7,047 nt of DNA. Origin: JBICHM01 sp043101835. Its GTDB lineage: Bacteria > Planctomycetota > Phycisphaerae > Phycisphaerales > UBA1924. A model generated the notes under the pieces. The model had not been told where the DNA came from. It did no database searches and worked only from the letters and a program-made list of their open reading frames with translations. Positions 5,075 to 7,047 of this stretch are shown piece by piece. The stretch covers positions 1 through 7,047 of the forward strand of contig JBICHM010000132.1 of the NCBI GenBank assembly GCA_043101835.1, in the 5' to 3' direction. The position numbers were made by a program, and so were the translations under genes. Numbering within the stretch: position 1 is the stretch's first letter; every line of letters begins with the position of its first letter.

Positions 5075-5782
5075 ATGCGAGGCGAGTTCGAGAACCGACA
5101 GGTCGTCGTCACCGGCGGAACCGGCGCGCTCGGGGGCGCCGTTGTCGCGGCGCTGCTCGAGGGCGGCGCCCGATGCGTCCTCCCCTGGATCGCCGAGCGC
5201 GAAGCGGAGGCCTTCCCGCATCGCGACCACGAGCGCGTCACGCTCGTCGGTCCCGTGGACCTCGCGCGCGAGGAGCAGGTCGCGGCGTGCTACGCCTCGG
5301 TCGAGCGCCTCTGGGCCTCCATCCACATCGCCGGCGGCTTCGCCATGAGCGCACTCGCCGACACCAGCCTCGACGACTGGCGACGCATGCAGGAAATGAA
5401 CGCCGACACCTGCTTCCTGTGCACGCGTGAAGCCGTCAAGCGCATCCGCCAGTCGGGCGACGGCGGGCGCATCGTCAAAGTCGCGGCGCGCCCGGCGCTC
5501 GAGCCGGCGCAGGGCGCCGGCATGGCGGCCTACACCGCCAGCAAGGCCGCCGTCGGCGCGATGACCCAGGCCCTCGGCGCCGAGCTCGCCGGCGAAGGCA
5601 TCCTCGTCAACGCCGTCGCGCCCTCGATCATGGACACCCCCGCCAATCGCGACGGCATGCCGGACGCGAACCACGACGCGTGGCCCAAGCTCGATGAGGT
5701 CGCATCGACGATCTGCTTCCTCGCGTCGCCGCGCAACCGCGTCACGCGCTCGGGCGTCGTGCCGGTGTACGGGCGAGCCTGA
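5075..5782 (+). CDS. Short-chain dehydrogenase/reductase (SDR) family protein
   Basis: This is a 235-residue Rossmann-fold oxidoreductase, probably NAD(P)-dependent and cytoplasmic; the substrate is not known. The ATG at 5075 follows GGAGG (5065-5069) by 5 nt; the in-frame GTG at 5039 lacks such a site and would add 12 unlikely residues. The cofactor loop is TGGTGALG (13-20), a TGxxGxxG form rather than the classical TGxxxGxG. HIAGGFA (84-90) stands in the place of the NNAG motif, N109 fits the structural Asn, and Y153 with K157 (YTASK) is the YxxxK active site. After it come NAVAPSIMDTP (179-189) and a C-terminal FLASP segment. The usual catalytic Ser 13 residues before Tyr is absent: the stretch reads VAARPAL. 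It follows a strong terminator with only about 50 nt left for a promoter, and none is convincing. It ends 4 bp from the convergent pgi stop. The family call is firm; the function is not assigned. Confidence 0.9.
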   Translation: MRGEFENRQVVVTGGTGALGGAVVAALLEGGARCVLPWIAEREAEAFPHRDHERVTLVGPVDLAREEQVAACYASVERLWASIHIAGGFAMSALADTSLDDWRRMQEMNADTCFLCTREAVKRIRQSGDGGRIVKVAARPALEPAQGAGMAAYTASKAAVGAMTQALGAELAGEGILVNAVAPSIMDTPANRDGMPDANHDAWPKLDEVASTICFLASPRNRVTRSGVVPVYGRA

Positions 5783-5789
5783 GCGCTCA
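5780..5789. other. Palindrome holding both convergent stop codons
   Basis: TGAGCGCTCA is a perfect 10-bp palindrome made of the SDR stop TGA (5780-5782), a GCGC spacer, and the complement of the pgi stop TGA (5787-5789). There is no intergenic terminator between the two convergent genes, so their transcripts probably overlap at the 3' ends. Confidence 0.8.
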
Positions 5790-7047
5790 GACCGTCCACT
5801 GCGTCGGCGCGAGCGTCGTGTTCACGCGCTCGAGGTGCTCGCCGAAGCCCGCCTTGCCCATCAGCCCGAAGGTCGCCTGCTTGCCCGTCTCGACGGCGGG
5901 CTGGTCGTAGGCGTCCACGCCGAGCATGCGCCCGGCGTAGGCGGTCGCGACCTGCCAGAGCTGAATGAACTCGCCGACGTGCGATGCGTCGATACGCGGG
6001 AAGCGGATGGTGAAGTTCGGGCGCTCGCTGGCGACGAGCGCATACTCGGTCGCGCGCTGCTCGGCGGCGAGCAGCTTTGAGAGCGTCGCGCCTTCGAGGT
6101 ATGTGAGCGCCTCGACGCCGCCGCCCGTTGGAACTGACACCTCGCGCGCGTGCGCATCGGTTCCGATCAGCCCGATGACCTTGTCGTTCGGCCCTTCGCG
6201 ATAGAGCTGCACCTGCGAGTGCTGGTCGGTCGCGCCCAGCGCCTTCACCGGCGTGAATCCGGTGAAGACCTCGTTGCCATCGACATCGACCCGCTTTCCG
6301 AGCGACTCGGCCCACAGTTGCCGGAACCAGTCGGCCAGCAGGTACAGCGCATTGGAGTAGGGCATGAGCACGTGCGTGTGCTTGGCGCGCTCGCGCCCCA
6401 GGCGCACGAGCAGCGTCGCGAGCAGAGCCGCGGGGTTGTCGAGCAGGCGTTCATTCGCACAGCGCTCGTCCATCGCCTGCGCGCCGTCGAGCAGCGCCGC
6501 GATGTCCACGCCCACGAGCGCCAGCGGGAGAAGCCCCACCGGGCTCAGAACGCTGAAGCGCCCGCCCACGCCGTCGGGGACGGGGAAGGTCTCGTAGCCC
6601 TCCGCGTCGCACAGCGCGCGCAGCGTGCCCTTCGCGGGATCCGTCACCGCGACGAGGTTGTGCCGGTGCGCATCGCCCAGCGCATCGATGAGCATCCGGC
6701 GCGCAAGCAGGAACTGGGCCGCGGTCTCGGCGGTCTCGCCCGACTTGCTGACCACGACCACGAGCGTCCGCGCAAGCCCCCCGTCCTTCGACGCGAACTC
6801 CAGCGTCGAGCCCACGAGCGTCGGATCGACATTGTCGAGCACGAACAGGCGCGGCCCGCCCCGTTCGTCGGCCGGCAGGAGGTTGTAGAGCGGGCTGTGC
6901 AGCGCGCTGTGCACCGCGATCGCGCCGAGCGCCGAGCCGCCGATGCCCAGCACGACGACGTTGTCAAACCGGCCGCGCGCTCGCTCGACGAAGTCGCGAA
7001 TCGGCCCGAGGTGGGCGCTGCGCATGGGGTCGTTTGGCAGGTCGCGC
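5787..7047 (-). CDS. pgi: Glucose-6-phosphate isomerase, 5'-truncated by window edge
   Basis: Pgi interconverts glucose 6-phosphate and fructose 6-phosphate in glycolysis and gluconeogenesis, in the cytoplasm. The frame is open to the right edge: upstream of the Met at 7025 it continues as RDLPNDP, so that Met is probably internal and about 419 residues are visible. Numbered from that Met, the first SIS domain has GIGGSALG (27-34) and SKSGET (93-98), which bind the sugar phosphate. GGRFSVLSPVG (154-164) is the first PGI signature. The second SIS domain includes QLWAESLGK with E240, the likely base. DQHSQVQ (267-273) has the ring-opening His269, and QPAVETGK (375-382) has the C-terminal catalytic Lys382, followed by FGLMGK. 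All expected catalytic residues are present. The type resembles the shorter bacterial enzymes of about 450 residues rather than the 550-residue enterobacterial form. It converges on the SDR gene with 4 bp between stops. The promoter lies outside the window. Confidence 0.96.
   Translation of the reverse strand, partial: RDLPNDPMRSAHLGPIRDFVERARGRFDNVVVLGIGGSALGAIAVHSALHSPLYNLLPADERGGPRLFVLDNVDPTLVGSTLEFASKDGGLARTLVVVVSKSGETAETAAQFLLARRMLIDALGDAHRHNLVAVTDPAKGTLRALCDAEGYETFPVPDGVGGRFSVLSPVGLLPLALVGVDIAALLDGAQAMDERCANERLLDNPAALLATLLVRLGRERAKHTHVLMPYSNALYLLADWFRQLWAESLGKRVDVDGNEVFTGFTPVKALGATDQHSQVQLYREGPNDKVIGLIGTDAHAREVSVPTGGGVEALTYLEGATLSKLLAAEQRATEYALVASERPNFTIRFPRIDASHVGEFIQLWQVATAYAGRMLGVDAYDQPAVETGKQATFGLMGKAGFGEHLERVNTTLAPTQWTV

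Noticed and set aside
3673..5241. Long reverse-strand open frame (522 residues) across flagellin 3
   Set aside because: Same antisense shadow, with low-complexity composition and no domain recognised; it also overlaps the SDR start.
5530..6315. Reverse-strand 261-residue frame across the pgi-SDR junction
   Set aside because: Its first part is an out-of-frame copy of pgi and the rest is antisense to the SDR; it is not a fusion gene.

Overview
This is a GC-rich bacterial window with three tandem flagellin genes on the + strand, a short-chain dehydrogenase/reductase (SDR) gene on the + strand, and a convergent glucose-6-phosphate isomerase gene on the - strand. The flagellins start MSRINTN and end LSLLG or LQLLG. 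Their middle domain carries a flagellin IN-type repeat, and the GC content is very high. That combination most resembles Planctomycetota, possibly Phycisphaerae. This placement is from memory of the family, not from a search.

Layout: (1) 1-1091 is the 3' part of a divergent flagellin, followed by an intrinsic terminator at about 1161-1202. (2) 1203-1488 is a gene-free leader holding a weak sigma-28-like promoter candidate, two clear hairpins and a good ribosome binding site. (3) 1489-3030 is a complete 513-residue flagellin, followed by a UUCG mini-hairpin and a very strong terminator at 3080-3116. (4) 3117-3420 is a second gene-free leader of similar design. (5) 3421-4962 is a second complete 513-residue flagellin, again with a mini-hairpin and a strong terminator (4990-5023). 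(6) 5075-5782 is a 235-residue SDR. (7) 5787-7047, reverse strand, is pgi, running off the right edge.

Each flagellin looks like its own transcription unit, because each is closed by its own terminator. The two complete flagellins align without a gap over 513 residues, with roughly 81% identity by hand count, and their start codons lie exactly 1932 bp apart, so they are a tandem duplication. The first flagellin is clearly more divergent, above all in its middle domain, so the filament may be built from at least two kinds of subunit. The SDR and pgi are metabolic neighbours with no visible link to motility.

The least expected signal is in the two leaders. Both place an 8-bp hairpin with GGA in its loop at nearly the same distance (106-107 nt from the A of GGA to the start codon). 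Both also have an ANGGA motif over the Shine-Dalgarno sequence. This suggests a shared post-transcriptional switch, perhaps CsrA-type, on flagellin translation. No mobile element, CRISPR array, tRNA or rRNA was seen.
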